Shown one piece after another: positions 21,858 to 30,010 of a stretch of DNA of 34,421 nucleotides (position 1 is its first letter; each line of letters begins with the position of its first letter). Origin of the DNA: Dehalococcoidia bacterium (GTDB taxonomy: Bacteria; Chloroflexota; Dehalococcoidia; Tepidiformales; Tepidiformaceae); assembly GCA_007118095.1 (NCBI GenBank), contig SKSF01000144.1, forward strand, positions 1 to 34,421. The letters run 5' to 3'. The position numbers were made by a program, and so were the translations under genes. The notes beneath the pieces were generated by a model. It did not search any database, was not told the DNA's origin, and saw only the letters and a program-made list of their open reading frames with translations.

Positions 21858-22997
21858 ATGCCGAGTGCACAACGCGATCTCTACGAAGTGCTGGGCGTCA
21901 GCCGGGGCGCAGGTGCCGAGGAGCTCAAAAAGGCCTACCGCAAGAAGGCCATGGAGTTCCACCCGGACCGGAATAAGTCCGAAGACGCAGCAGAGAAGTT
22001 CAAAGAGGTCAATCACGCCTACGAAGTCCTCTCGGACCCCAACATGCGCGCGCGCTACGACCGCTTCGGGCATGCCGGGGTCGACCAGAACGGCGGCGCC
22101 GGCGGCCCGCAGGGATTCGAGGGCTTCTCCGACTTCGAAGGCTTCGGCGACATCTTCGATGCCTTCTTCGGTGGCTCCCGCCGTTCGCGCCGCCGCCGTG
22201 GCCCGGCCCGCGGCGCCGACATCCGCATCGCCCTCGACCTCACCTTCGAAGAAGCAGCCTTTGGCTGCGAAAAAGAGGTCACCTATGCCCGGGCCGAAGG
22301 CTGCGACGACTGCGACGGCTCCGGTGCAGCGCCCGGGACCGAGCCCGAGAACTGCTCCACATGTAATGGACAGGGCGAGGTGCGTCGCTCCCAGCAGAGC
22401 GTGTTCGGCCAGTTCGTCAACGTTGCCACCTGCAACCGCTGCGATGGCGAAGGGCGCGTCATCACGAGCCCCTGTGTGGTCTGCCGCGGGACTGGCCGCA
22501 AGAGCCAGGAGCGCACGATCACTGTGAAGGTCCCCGCCGGCGTCGATACGGGCCAGCAGATCCGGCTCACCGGCGAAGGCGAAGTCGGCCCCCGTGGTGG
22601 CGAACCCGGCAGCCTCTATGTCGTCCTCCGCGTCGAGGAGCACCCCCAGTTCGAGCGCGCCGACCAGCACATCCTGTACGAGTACCCGCTCAACATCGCG
22701 GCGGCGACGCTCGGGACAACAATTACGATCCCGACCCTCGACGGCGAAGAAGAGATCGAGATCCCTCAAGGGACACAGAGCGGCGAAGAGTTTGTCCTCA
22801 AGGGGTACGGCATCCCGCACCTGCGCGGCAACGGCCGCGGCGACATGGTCATCCGCGTCACTGTGGTCACCCCCGAGAAGCTCACGGACGAACAGCGTGA
22901 TCTCATGGAGCGGCTCGCCGAAACGATGGGCACGCCAACGCTCCCGAAACGCAAGCGCGGCCTCTTTGAGCGGCTCCGTGACGCCGTTTCCGGCTAG
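21858..22997 (+). CDS. dnaJ: Chaperone protein DnaJ
   Basis: A 379-residue full-length DnaJ (Hsp40), co-chaperone that stimulates the DnaK ATPase and delivers unfolded clients. The J domain covers about residues 7-70 with His35-Pro36-Asp37. A Gly/Phe-rich linker follows ([20 protein letters not shown]). The zinc-binding region has all four CxxCxGxG repeats ([32 protein letters not shown]). C-terminal substrate-binding domains and the [15 protein letters not shown] tail complete it. A CIRCE operator precedes it, so heat-shock control by HrcA is expected. It heads a dnaJ-prmA-rsmE order known from other bacteria; dnaK and grpE are not here. Confidence 0.97.
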   Translation: MPSAQRDLYEVLGVSRGAGAEELKKAYRKKAMEFHPDRNKSEDAAEKFKEVNHAYEVLSDPNMRARYDRFGHAGVDQNGGAGGPQGFEGFSDFEGFGDIFDAFFGGSRRSRRRRGPARGADIRIALDLTFEEAAFGCEKEVTYARAEGCDDCDGSGAAPGTEPENCSTCNGQGEVRRSQQSVFGQFVNVATCNRCDGEGRVITSPCVVCRGTGRKSQERTITVKVPAGVDTGQQIRLTGEGEVGPRGGEPGSLYVVLRVEEHPQFERADQHILYEYPLNIAAATLGTTITIPTLDGEEEIEIPQGTQSGEEFVLKGYGIPHLRGNGRGDMVIRVTVVTPEKLTDEQRDLMERLAETMGTPTLPKRKRGLFERLRDAVSG

Positions 22998-23014
22998 CCC
23001 GGTACCGTCCGTCC

Positions 23015-23914
23015 ATGTCCACACTCTGGTACGAGATAACCGCAAGCACGCCACCCGGCCAGGTCGAAGCCGTCTCCGAAATCATGCGGAACGCTTCGCC
23101 TGGCGGGCTGAGCGTCGAAGAACCGATGGACCTCATCGGGATGGACGAGGGGTTCCACGTGCGGGAAGGGGAACCTGTCCTTATCCGCGCCTACCTGCCC
23201 GTGAGTGAGCTTGGCGCCGTCCTGACCGACGACCTTCGCACCCGGCTGCAGGACTTCCCGGGCGTCGAACTGACCGCGAAACCACTCTTCGAACAGGACT
23301 GGTCCGTGAGTTGGCGCGAGTTCTTCGGCGTCGTCGATACCGGCGGCCGCCTCGTCATCGTGCCCTCGTGGATCGAACACGAGCCACGTCCGGACCAGCT
23401 CGTCATCAGGCTCGACCCCGGGCAAGCCTTTGGCACCGGCCACCACGAGAGCACACGGCTCTGCATGGCTTCGATGGAAACGCTCGTCGAGCCCGGGATG
23501 ACCGTACTGGACGTCGGCACCGGCTCGGGCGTGCTTGCCATCGCCGCCGTGCTCCTCGGCTCCGGACCGGTAACCGGGATCGATATCGACCCCATCGCGG
23601 TGGATGTCGCCGTGGAAAACACAGAAGTGAACGGGGTGGCAGACCGGATCACACTGCGGCCGGGCGTGCTCGAACCGGGGCACGGTGCCCGCTACGGCAT
23701 GGTGGTCTCGAACATCAACCGCGACGCGAACGCGGCACTGGCGCCCGCCTTCGCCGAGGTCACAGAACCCGGCGGCGTACTCATCCTCAGCGGCTTCCTG
23801 GCCGAGCATGCGGCCACTGTGACAGCCGCGATGACGGCATACGGGTTCAGATTACGTGAAAAACGCCACGAACGAGACTGGTGTATGTTGGCGTTTATTC
23901 GCAAAGCGGAATAG
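23015..23914 (+). CDS. prmA: Ribosomal protein L11 methyltransferase
   Basis: A 299-residue PrmA, which trimethylates ribosomal protein L11 using S-adenosylmethionine. The N-terminal substrate-recognition domain (about 1-105) is followed by the family hallmark LDPGQAFGTGHHESTRLCM, SAM motif I LDVGTGSGVLAIAA, the acidic GIDIDPIAVDVAVENTEVNG and the motif IV region VVSNINRD. Length is normal for the family. ATG 23015 lies 17 nt behind dnaJ on the same strand without an obvious ribosome site. The position supports co-transcription with dnaJ under the CIRCE promoter. Motif IV in the reference proteins usually reads N-I-L/V, so SNINRD is a slight variation. Confidence 0.95.
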   Translation: MSTLWYEITASTPPGQVEAVSEIMRNASPGGLSVEEPMDLIGMDEGFHVREGEPVLIRAYLPVSELGAVLTDDLRTRLQDFPGVELTAKPLFEQDWSVSWREFFGVVDTGGRLVIVPSWIEHEPRPDQLVIRLDPGQAFGTGHHESTRLCMASMETLVEPGMTVLDVGTGSGVLAIAAVLLGSGPVTGIDIDPIAVDVAVENTEVNGVADRITLRPGVLEPGHGARYGMVVSNINRDANAALAPAFAEVTEPGGVLILSGFLAEHAATVTAAMTAYGFRLREKRHERDWCMLAFIRKAE

Positions 23915-23935
23915 CCATTCCGCATACCCGGCGCG

Positions 23936-23941
23936 TAAAAT
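23936..23941 (+). promoter_or_regulatory. Putative -10 box TAAAAT of rsmE
   Basis: TAAAAT ends 6 nt before GTG 23948; TCATGT between them has no ribosome site. It suggests that rsmE has its own promoter besides read-through from prmA. Confidence 0.45.
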
Positions 23942-23947
23942 TCATGT

Positions 23948-24682
23948 GTGGCACACATTCCGCGCCTCTACACACCAACCCGGCTTGAACCGGGCCCCCT
24001 CGCTCTCGAAGGCGCACTGGCCCGCCGTGTCAGTACTGTCCTCCGCCTCAAGGAAAGCGACCGCTTTCTCGTTTTCTCGGGCGACGGCAAAGAGTGGCAG
24101 GTCCGGATCGAAAACATCGGCCGCCAGCGCGTCCACGTGACCGTGGAAGAGGAGCTCCGCAGCAGCCCACTCCAGGCCCCTCAGCTCGAGCTCGCAGTCT
24201 CCATCGTCCGTGCCAACCGTATGGACTGGGCGATCGAGAAGTGCACCGAAGCCGGCGCAGACATGATCCAGCCCATCACCACCGACTACGCGAACCGTGG
24301 CAGCGCGGACTCCCGCTCGCGCCGCGAGCGCTGGGAACGCATCGCTATCGAAGCCACCGAGCAATGTGGCCGTCTCTATGTACCGGACATCCTGGAGCCG
24401 CTCGCCTTCAGCGAGTGGCTGGAGCAGCGGCACGATACCGTGTTCTTTGGCGACCCTGCCGGGATTCCCTGGGAGTCCGCCCGCGCACAGATCCCGGCCG
24501 AGGGCACGCTGTCGTTCGTCGTCGGGCCCGAAGGGGGCTTCTCGCCGCAGGAGACCGAAGCGCTCCGGTCGGCCAACGCCGTCGGCGTTTGCCTGGGGCC
24601 CTATACGTTGCGGACGGAAACCGGCGCATTGGTTGCAGCGGCCCTTGTGCGTTCCAGTGCCGTGGGCCAACAGGGCAAATAA
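23948..24682 (+). CDS. rsmE: 16S rRNA (uracil1498-N3)-methyltransferase
   Basis: A 244-residue RsmE of the SPOUT class, which methylates N3 of U1498 in 16S rRNA. An N-terminal PUA-like domain (HIPRLYTPTRLEPGPLALEG; RRVSTVLRLKESDRFLVFSG) precedes the SPOUT domain with its C-terminal knot FVVGPEGGFSPQETEAL and LGPYTLRTETGALVAAAL, the diagnostic motifs of the family. The GTG at 23948 is chosen because it gives the usual MxxIPRLY start and follows TAAAAT by 6 nt. It lies 33 nt behind prmA; the order dnaJ-prmA-rsmE is a conserved heat-shock and ribosome-modification group. Confidence 0.95.
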   Translation: MAHIPRLYTPTRLEPGPLALEGALARRVSTVLRLKESDRFLVFSGDGKEWQVRIENIGRQRVHVTVEEELRSSPLQAPQLELAVSIVRANRMDWAIEKCTEAGADMIQPITTDYANRGSADSRSRRERWERIAIEATEQCGRLYVPDILEPLAFSEWLEQRHDTVFFGDPAGIPWESARAQIPAEGTLSFVVGPEGGFSPQETEALRSANAVGVCLGPYTLRTETGALVAAALVRSSAVGQQGK

Positions 24683-24728
24683 GGTGGGTCACACGAGGAC
24701 GTCAGCACTTCGCAGTGCCGGGCGGTCG

Positions 24729-24734
24729 TACACT
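24729..24734 (+). promoter_or_regulatory. Putative -10 box TACACT of the 24741 gene
   Basis: TACACT ends 6 nt before ATG 24741. The spacer GGAGCC has a GGAG, but it ends only 2 nt before the ATG, too close for a normal ribosome site. Confidence 0.45.
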
Positions 24735-24740
24735 GGAGCC

Positions 24741-25133
24741 ATGCAGGTAGCACGAGGGCTTGCCATCGCGTTCGGTATCTTCGCGGCAGCGTTCGCCCTT
24801 CACGTCGTAGCAGGCCGGTTGAGCCAGGACTGGCTCTTCACGATCGCCGTGGCCCTGATCTACCTCGCCGCGACCGGCTTTGGTGTCATCGCCGTCGCGA
24901 CGTCCGGCGGTGGCCCCGGGAGTCGGACCACCCTCGTTGCCGGCAGCATTGCCGGCGTTGTCCTCACCATCAGCGCACTCTGGGCTGCGAACGACCGCGC
25001 ATTCGCGTGGTGGCAATTCCCGCTGGCGCCCGCGCTGGTCGCGCTGACGAGCGTCGTGCTCGCCGGGGGATGGGCCGCCCTCAGGCGCACGCGGCGACGC
25101 CCGCCGCGCCACGCAGCCGCGCAAGGCGGTTAA
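24741..25133 (+). CDS. Small four-helix membrane protein of unknown function
   Basis: A 130-residue hydrophobic protein with four likely transmembrane segments: LAIAFGIFAAAFALHVVA, WLFTIAVALIYLAATGFGVI, TTLVAGSIAGVVLTISALWA and PLAPALVALTSVVLAGGWAA, and an Arg-rich cytosolic tail (RRTRRRPPRH). No family is recognised. The start is the ATG at 24741, 6 nt behind a TACACT box; the same frame is open upstream but there overlaps rsmE. It follows rsmE by 58 nt and converges on the 25143 gene with 9 nt between stops. Confidence 0.6.
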   Translation: MQVARGLAIAFGIFAAAFALHVVAGRLSQDWLFTIAVALIYLAATGFGVIAVATSGGGPGSRTTLVAGSIAGVVLTISALWAANDRAFAWWQFPLAPALVALTSVVLAGGWAALRRTRRRPPRHAAAQGG

Positions 25134-25142
25134 CGTGCGCGC

Positions 25143-25421
25143 TCAGCCTTCCTCGTGATCCCAGTCCTGGTCGCTGTATTCTTGCCCGCCGGCAAGGTGG
25201 ACCGCGCTTCCCCACGCCAGCAGAAAGGCGACCAGGGCAACGGGCAGAGCCAGGGGAATCAACCACGGGCTTTTCAACGCCATGCCCAGCGCCACTCGCC
25301 CTGCACCGAATGCGAAAGCCCCGAGCGCCACCCCACGCCACGCCAGCGCGAACGGCGGGACACGCTCACGCCAGGTTCTTCGCGCCGCAGCTTCCTCAAG
25401 CGTAGGGTCGGGAAACTCCAT
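25143..25421 (-). CDS. Small two-helix membrane protein of unknown function
   Basis: A 92-residue protein with a charged N-terminus (PDPTLEEAAARRTWRERVPP), two hydrophobic segments (ALAWRGVALGAFAFGAGRVA, weaker, and SPWLIPLALPVALVAFLLAW, clear) and an acidic tail ending DQDWDHEEG. No family is recognised. Its ATG shares one base with the stop of the Trm112-like gene (TGATG), so it is translated by coupling with that gene and may act with it. Confidence 0.6.
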   Translation of the reverse strand: MEFPDPTLEEAAARRTWRERVPPFALAWRGVALGAFAFGAGRVALGMALKSPWLIPLALPVALVAFLLAWGSAVHLAGGQEYSDQDWDHEEG

Positions 25422-25603
25422 CAGTCGCGCAGGTCAGGCGGCAACATGTTGGGAATGCCATCGTCGATGGGAAAGGCCACGCTGCAGCGGCTGCAGTCGA
25501 AACGCCCTTCCACAATGTCGTCATCCGACTCCTTGAAAGTGACGAGTGAGAGCTCGCCCTTGCAGATCGGACACACCAGGATAGAAGTCAGATCTCGTCG
25601 CAC
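25421..25603 (-). CDS. Trm112-like zinc-ribbon protein
   Basis: A 60-residue Trm112-family (UPF0434/YcaR-like) protein. LTSILVCPICKGELSLVTFK gives the first zinc knuckle (CPIC), FDCSRCSVAFPIDDGIPNML the second (CSRC) and the invariant AFPI.DGIP.ML ending. In eukaryotes and archaea Trm112 activates several methyltransferases; the bacterial homologs are small and mostly unassigned. The GTG at 25603 is chosen over an upstream start at 25678 because it gives the family length and lies 6 nt after a TACGAT box. It is translationally coupled to the following small membrane-protein gene. Confidence 0.85.
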   Translation of the reverse strand: MRRDLTSILVCPICKGELSLVTFKESDDDIVEGRFDCSRCSVAFPIDDGIPNMLPPDLRD

Positions 25604-25609
25604 GGGACA

Positions 25610-25615
25610 ATCGTA
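25610..25615 (-). promoter_or_regulatory. Putative -10 box TACGAT of the Trm112-like gene
   Basis: TACGAT on the minus strand ends 6 nt before GTG 25603; TGTCCC between them contains no ribosome site. Confidence 0.45.
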
Positions 25616-25719
25616 GCCCGGATGCGCCGCTGGGTCAGCCTTCACGTTCGTCTTGAACTTTGCCGGGCCCTGGGCCAAGGTGCGATCAACGAGCCATCCG
25701 CAGGAGGATCCCCGGCAGT

Positions 25720-26304
25720 ATGCCCATCCATTGGCTCACCATCCTCCTTCTCGGCATAGTGGCGCTGTTCACCTGGCGCGCCTACCGCGCCGGATTCATC
25801 CGCGAGCTTGTCTCCCTTGCCGCCGTCATCCTGGCGATCCCCATCGCCGGCCTTTTCTACGACGACCTTCACCCGAAGGTCGAACCCCTCATCGGAAGCT
25901 CGGTACTCGCGGCCCTCATCTCCTTCGGCGCGCTGCTCGTAGGCGTGATCATCGCCGGGCAGGTGGTCGCCCATCTCCTGCGCAAGGGAGCGACCATGCT
26001 GAACCTGGGGATTGCCGACCGGTTCGCCGGGGGCGCCTTTGGGCTGGTCAAGGGTCTGCTCGTGTGCCAGATCATCCTTATCGCTCTCGTCGCCTTCCCG
26101 CGCCCCGACCTCCGCGAGCACATCGACGACTCCCGCGCCGCTCGGACCATGCTCGACGGCTCTCACTTCGTGCTGGCGCTGCTTCCCGGCACCTTCGGCG
26201 ACAGCGTCTCCGACTTCCTGGAGGCGCGCTATCCGGGAAGCGGCGCCGCCGCCGGAGCCCCGGGCGCGCCAGCGATAATCGTCCGCGTGGACCACTCGTC
26301 ATGA
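25720..26304 (+). CDS. CvpA family membrane protein
   Basis: A 194-residue CvpA-like inner-membrane protein with four transmembrane segments: HWLTILLLGIVALFTW, LVSLAAVILAIPIAGLFY, SVLAALISFGALLVGVIIAG and AFGLVKGLLVCQIILIALVA. The YRAGFIRELVSLAA stretch and the amphipathic helix NLGIADRFAGGAFGLVKGLL are family hallmarks. CvpA was first linked to colicin V export in E. coli and contributes to envelope and stress tolerance; exact activity is unclear. ATG 25720 is used because no closer in-frame start exists, although AGGAGG ends a rather long 12 nt upstream. Its stop overlaps the kinase start as ATGA. Confidence 0.82.
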   Translation: MPIHWLTILLLGIVALFTWRAYRAGFIRELVSLAAVILAIPIAGLFYDDLHPKVEPLIGSSVLAALISFGALLVGVIIAGQVVAHLLRKGATMLNLGIADRFAGGAFGLVKGLLVCQIILIALVAFPRPDLREHIDDSRAARTMLDGSHFVLALLPGTFGDSVSDFLEARYPGSGAAAGAPGAPAIIVRVDHSS

Positions 26305-27203
26305 CCACCGCCGGGGAGGAAGTCGACCCGGCGGCGATCGCCGCCTCGCTCGGGGTCGAAAGTGCAACACGATTCAAGGTAATGAAGGGTGGCTGGGACA
26401 ACAGCCTCTGGCTCTTCGGAAACGCCGAACGCCAGCGCCGGGTGCTTCGCCTCTTCCGCGTAAGCGGCAGCCTCGAAGAGACCCGAGCCGCTGCGGAAAA
26501 CGAAGCGCTCGCCATGTCCCTCGCGCGGGAGGCGGGACTGCCTGTCCCGGCTGTGGTGGCGCAAGGCCTCCACGAAGGTATCCCCGCCGCGGTCCACGAA
26601 TGGATGCCCGGCCAGACGCTCGCCGACAAGCTAAAAGGCTGGCCCACACGCGCCCGGGTCCTCGGCCGGGCGATGGGCCGTCTCCAGGCGCAGGTCCACG
26701 GGTGCCCGGTCACCGGCCTCCGCCCGCTGGCTGCCTTCGACTGGGACGAACGCCTGGACGACCCCGCACTTGCGGCGGCGGCGCGCGACGCAATCAGCGA
26801 TGAGCTCCGCTTTTGCCACCTGGACTTTCACCCCTTCAACCTGCTCGTCCAGGGCCGCGAGATCTCGGCGCTGTTGGATTTCCGGAACGCGGCAGCGGGT
26901 GATCGCCGCGTCGACCTTGGACTCACGTGGGCGCTGCTCACCGCGCCGCCCCTCCCCCGGGGCATGCAGGGGCGGGCAGTCCAGGCGGTCATCCGGCGCC
27001 TGGCCGCAGGCTGGCGCGAAGGCTATACGGAAGCCGCGGGGGAATTCCCGCTCACCCCGCTCTTCGAAGCGGTCGGCCTCGCCGCCTACCGGACGGAATT
27101 CCTCCGCGCCCGCAACGATGGCCGTGGCTGGGCCACAAAGCGCGACATTTCCCGGCTCACGGAACTGCTGGACGAGCGAAAAACAACGCTCGGTATCCGC
27201 TGA
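26301..27203 (+). CDS. Aminoglycoside phosphotransferase-fold kinase
   Basis: A 300-residue APH/choline-kinase-like protein. The catalytic loop is CHLDFHPFNLL (His173, Asp175, Asn180) and the metal-binding Asp lies in SALLDFRNAAAGDRRVDLGL, the Brenner and DFG-like motifs of the family. The N-lobe has WDNSLWLFG, RRVLRLFR with a candidate ATP-binding Lys/Arg, and ENEALAMSLAREAGLPVPAV. The substrate may be a small alcohol, amine, homoserine-like compound or antibiotic; nothing indicates resistance in particular. ATG 26301 overlaps the CvpA stop by four bases, which implies coupled translation and is a good reason to reject a longer frame through the CvpA gene. Confidence 0.83.
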   Translation: MTTAGEEVDPAAIAASLGVESATRFKVMKGGWDNSLWLFGNAERQRRVLRLFRVSGSLEETRAAAENEALAMSLAREAGLPVPAVVAQGLHEGIPAAVHEWMPGQTLADKLKGWPTRARVLGRAMGRLQAQVHGCPVTGLRPLAAFDWDERLDDPALAAAARDAISDELRFCHLDFHPFNLLVQGREISALLDFRNAAAGDRRVDLGLTWALLTAPPLPRGMQGRAVQAVIRRLAAGWREGYTEAAGEFPLTPLFEAVGLAAYRTEFLRARNDGRGWATKRDISRLTELLDERKTTLGIR

Positions 27204-27238
27204 CGCTGCGCATTACCGGTCTGCGTGGGGCGCAGTGC

Positions 27239-27244
27239 TAGGAT
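27239..27244 (+). promoter_or_regulatory. Putative -10 box TAGGAT of the ABC operon
   Basis: TAGGAT ends 6 nt before GTG 27251, with GTGCCC between. An AGGA inside it could alternatively be a ribosome site at 7 nt; both readings favour GTG 27251 over GTG 27245. Confidence 0.45.
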
Positions 27245-27250
27245 GTGCCC

Positions 27251-28174
27251 GTGCCCCTGCTCGAAACGGACCGCCTCACAAAGGAATACCCCGGCGTCAC
27301 GGCACTTGATGCGCTCACGCTCAGCGTGGAGCCCGGCATCATCGGACTCATGGGCGCGAACGGCGCCGGCAAAAGCACGCTCATCAAGATCCTGCTCGGG
27401 CTCATCCCGGCTACCTCCGGCAGCGCGAAGCTCCTGGATTACGACGTCGTCCGCGAGGGGCTCGAATTGCGACGTTATGTCGGCTATATGCCCGAACATG
27501 ACTGCCTCCCCACCGACGTTTCGGCGACCGATTTCGTCTCGCACATGGCACAGATCAACGGGCTCCCCGGCGCCGCCGCCCGCGAACGTACCGCCGAGGT
27601 ACTCCGCCACGTCGGCCTCTTTGAGTCGCGTTACCGCGACATCCGGGGCTACTCCACGGGGATGAAGCAGCGCGTGAAGCTGGCGCAGGCACTGGTCCAT
27701 GACCCCCGCGTCCTGCTCCTCGACGAGCCGACCAATGGGCTCGACCCGGCCGGGCGCGACGACATGCTCGACCTCATCCGTCGTACCGGGCGCGAATTCG
27801 GCATCTCCATCTTTCTCTCGTCGCACCTGCTCGGCGAAATCGAACGCGTCTGTGACCACCTGGTGGTGATCGAAGCCGGGCGCCTCCTTCGTGCGGACAG
27901 CATCGCGTCCTTCACGCGCGAAACCGGCGGGCTGACAGTCGAAGTGGACGGCGACGCGGACGAGATGGCCAAGCGACTCCACGCCCAAGGGTTCGAGGTC
28001 ACCGCTGACCGCCACATCCTGCTGATCTCCGGCAGCGACGACGTCTACGACGCCATCCGGGACGAGGCAGTCGACCTCGGGCTCGGCATCATCCGCATGG
28101 AACACCGGCGGCATCAGCTCGAAGACCTGTTCCGCGCGGCGGCAAACCCGGAACCCGAGGCCACCCATGCCTGA
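27251..28174 (+). CDS. ABC transporter ATP-binding protein 1
   Basis: A 307-residue ABC ATPase of the ABC-2/NatA type. Walker A GANGAGKST (residues 35-43), signature YSTGMKQRVKLAQAL (a YSTGM variant of LSGGQ), Walker B RVLLLDEPTNGLDP and H-loop LSSHLLGEIERV are complete. A C-terminal 70-residue extension (TVEVDGDADEMAKRLHAQGF onward) is usual in this group. It is the first of four genes; its last 8 nt overlap the start of the permease at 28167. The start choice, GTG 27251, follows from the spacing to TAGGAT or AGGA. Substrate unknown. Confidence 0.93.
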   Translation: MPLLETDRLTKEYPGVTALDALTLSVEPGIIGLMGANGAGKSTLIKILLGLIPATSGSAKLLDYDVVREGLELRRYVGYMPEHDCLPTDVSATDFVSHMAQINGLPGAAARERTAEVLRHVGLFESRYRDIRGYSTGMKQRVKLAQALVHDPRVLLLDEPTNGLDPAGRDDMLDLIRRTGREFGISIFLSSHLLGEIERVCDHLVVIEAGRLLRADSIASFTRETGGLTVEVDGDADEMAKRLHAQGFEVTADRHILLISGSDDVYDAIRDEAVDLGLGIIRMEHRRHQLEDLFRAAANPEPEATHA

Positions 28175-29051
28175 AGAGGCACAGGGGAACATCTACGACC
28201 TTGGCTACCGGGGCTACGAGGGGCCACGCCTCGGCCGGGGACACGCCATCTTCACGCTCTACAAAAGCAGCCTGCGGAGCGCCTTCGGCCTGGGCCGGGG
28301 CTTCGGCGCCAAGTTCTTCCCCATGGGCCTCACCGTCCTCGCGTTCTTCCCGGCGGTCATCCAGCTCGCCATCGCCGCCCTGGCGGAAGGCGTCGTCGAC
28401 CTCTTCGAAGCCGCGTCCTACTACGGCTACACCCAGGTCATCCTTGCCATCTTTTGCGCTGCCGTGGCGCCGGAACTCGTCGGACGCGACCAGCGCACAA
28501 ATACGCTCACGCTCTACTTCTCACGCGCCTTCCAGCGGCTCGACTACGCAGCCGCCAAGTACGCTGCCCTCGCCACCGCACTGCTCGCGCTCACGCTCGC
28601 GCCGCAGGTGTTGCTGTTCATCGGAAACGGGTTCGCGGGCGAGGATCTGCCAGGCTACATCCGCGACGAATGGACGCAGGTCGCGCCGATCGTTGTCAGC
28701 GCAGTCCTGCTGTGCGCCTACATCGGCGGGATTTCGCTCGCGATCGCCGCGCAAACGCCCCGGCGCGCCTACTCCACGGTCGCCATCCTCGCTGCGTTCA
28801 TGGTGACCTGGATCATCGGCGACATCCTGGCCCACACCGTAGAACGCGCCATCGCACTCCCGTTCGTGCTCCTGGCCCCCTTCCATGTGATGCGGGGCTT
28901 CACGCTTTACCTCTTCGGCGAGGACCCGGGGACGAATTCGGGACTTGCCCAGCTCGACGTCCACGGCGCGATCTACCTGGTCACCGCCATCGCCTTCGCC
29001 GCCGTCACCGCCGCCCTGCTCTATCGCCGCTACCGGGAGCTGGCCGCATGA
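28167..29051 (+). CDS. ABC-2 type permease 1
   Basis: A 294-residue membrane protein with about six transmembrane helices (for example GLTVLAFFPAVIQLAIAALA, YAALATALLALTLAPQVLLF, VVSAVLLCAYIGGISLAIAA, VAILAAFMVTWIIGDILA, LVTAIAFAAVTAALLY) and a soluble N-terminus beginning GNIYDLGYRGYEGPRLGR, a recurring start of this permease subfamily. It would pair with the ATPase encoded just upstream. Both ends overlap neighbours: ATGCCTGA with the ATPase and ATGA with the second ATPase, so the operon is translated as a coupled unit. Confidence 0.85.
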   Translation: MPEEAQGNIYDLGYRGYEGPRLGRGHAIFTLYKSSLRSAFGLGRGFGAKFFPMGLTVLAFFPAVIQLAIAALAEGVVDLFEAASYYGYTQVILAIFCAAVAPELVGRDQRTNTLTLYFSRAFQRLDYAAAKYAALATALLALTLAPQVLLFIGNGFAGEDLPGYIRDEWTQVAPIVVSAVLLCAYIGGISLAIAAQTPRRAYSTVAILAAFMVTWIIGDILAHTVERAIALPFVLLAPFHVMRGFTLYLFGEDPGTNSGLAQLDVHGAIYLVTAIAFAAVTAALLYRRYRELAA

Positions 29052-30010
29052 CACAGGTCACGACCACCAGCGATTCGACCCCAAAGCCAGGCGGCCAGCC
29101 TGCCGTCGAGCTCGCGAACGCGTCCCGCTGGTACGGGAACCTGGTCGCCGTGAACGACATCTCCTTCGACCTCTACCCGGGCGTCACCGGGCTCCTGGGC
29201 CCCAACGGCGCCGGGAAGAGCACCATCCTCCACATGCTCGCAGGCTTCCTGCGGCCATCGAACGGCGACGTGCGCATCCTGGGACAGCCAGCCTGGCGCA
29301 ACACCGAAATGTACCGCCGCCTCGGCCTCGTGCAGGAGCAGGAAGCGGTCTACGTGTTCCTCACCGGGTACGAATTTGTCCTGGCAAGCGCGCGGCTCCA
29401 TGGCCTCCCCGATCCCCACCAGGCGGCCCGGGCGGCCATTGAGACCGTGGACATGGAGGAGTTCGCCGGCCGCGCGACAGGCACCTACTCGAAGGGCATG
29501 AAGCAGCGCATCAAGGTCGCCGCGGCCATCGTCCACAACCCGGATGTGCTCCTGCTCGACGAGCCCTTCAACGGGATGGACCCGCGCCAGCGCATCCACA
29601 TGATGGACCTCCTCCAGCAGATGGCCGCAGCCGGCAGGACCATCGTCTTTTCGTCCCACATCCTCGAAGAGGTCGAACGTGTAGCCGATAACGTGCTGGT
29701 CATCGTGGCGGGCCGCCTCGCCGCGTCGGGCGATTTCCGCGCCATCCGAAAGCTCATGACCGGCCGCCCGCACACCTTCACCATCCGTTCGAGCGACGAC
29801 CGCGCGCTGGCGTCCGCGCTCATCCAGGACCCATCGGTCTACGGGGTCGACCTCGACGGCAATGAGTCGCTCGTCGTCCGCACCCGCGAACTCTCGGCAT
29901 TCGCCCTCGCGGCGCCGCGCATCGCGAAGGAAGCGGGCATCCGCCTGGTGGAGCTCCGGCCAACCGACGAATCCCTCGAGAGCGTCTTTTCCTACCTGGT
30001 GGAGCAATGA
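29048..30010 (+). CDS. ABC transporter ATP-binding protein 2
   Basis: A 320-residue ABC ATPase, related to but distinct from the first in the operon. After a polar 20-residue N-terminus it shows Walker A GPNGAGKST (51-59), Q-loop LVQEQEAVYVF, signature YSKGMKQRIKVAAAI, Walker B DVLLLDEPFNGMDP (Phe in place of Thr) and H-loop FSSHILEEVERV. The C-terminal region (GRPHTFTIRSSDDRALASAL) resembles the extension of the first. ATG 29048 overlaps the permease stop by ATGA and the stop overlaps the second permease start likewise. Presumably the second ATPase-permease half of one or two exporters. Confidence 0.93.
   Translation: MTQVTTTSDSTPKPGGQPAVELANASRWYGNLVAVNDISFDLYPGVTGLLGPNGAGKSTILHMLAGFLRPSNGDVRILGQPAWRNTEMYRRLGLVQEQEAVYVFLTGYEFVLASARLHGLPDPHQAARAAIETVDMEEFAGRATGTYSKGMKQRIKVAAAIVHNPDVLLLDEPFNGMDPRQRIHMMDLLQQMAAAGRTIVFSSHILEEVERVADNVLVIVAGRLAASGDFRAIRKLMTGRPHTFTIRSSDDRALASALIQDPSVYGVDLDGNESLVVRTRELSAFALAAPRIAKEAGIRLVELRPTDESLESVFSYLVEQ

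Noticed and set aside
25653-27203. 516-residue fusion upstream of the APH-fold kinase
   Set aside because: The first 216 residues are an out-of-frame reading of cvpA; the ATGA overlap marks ATG 26301 as the start.
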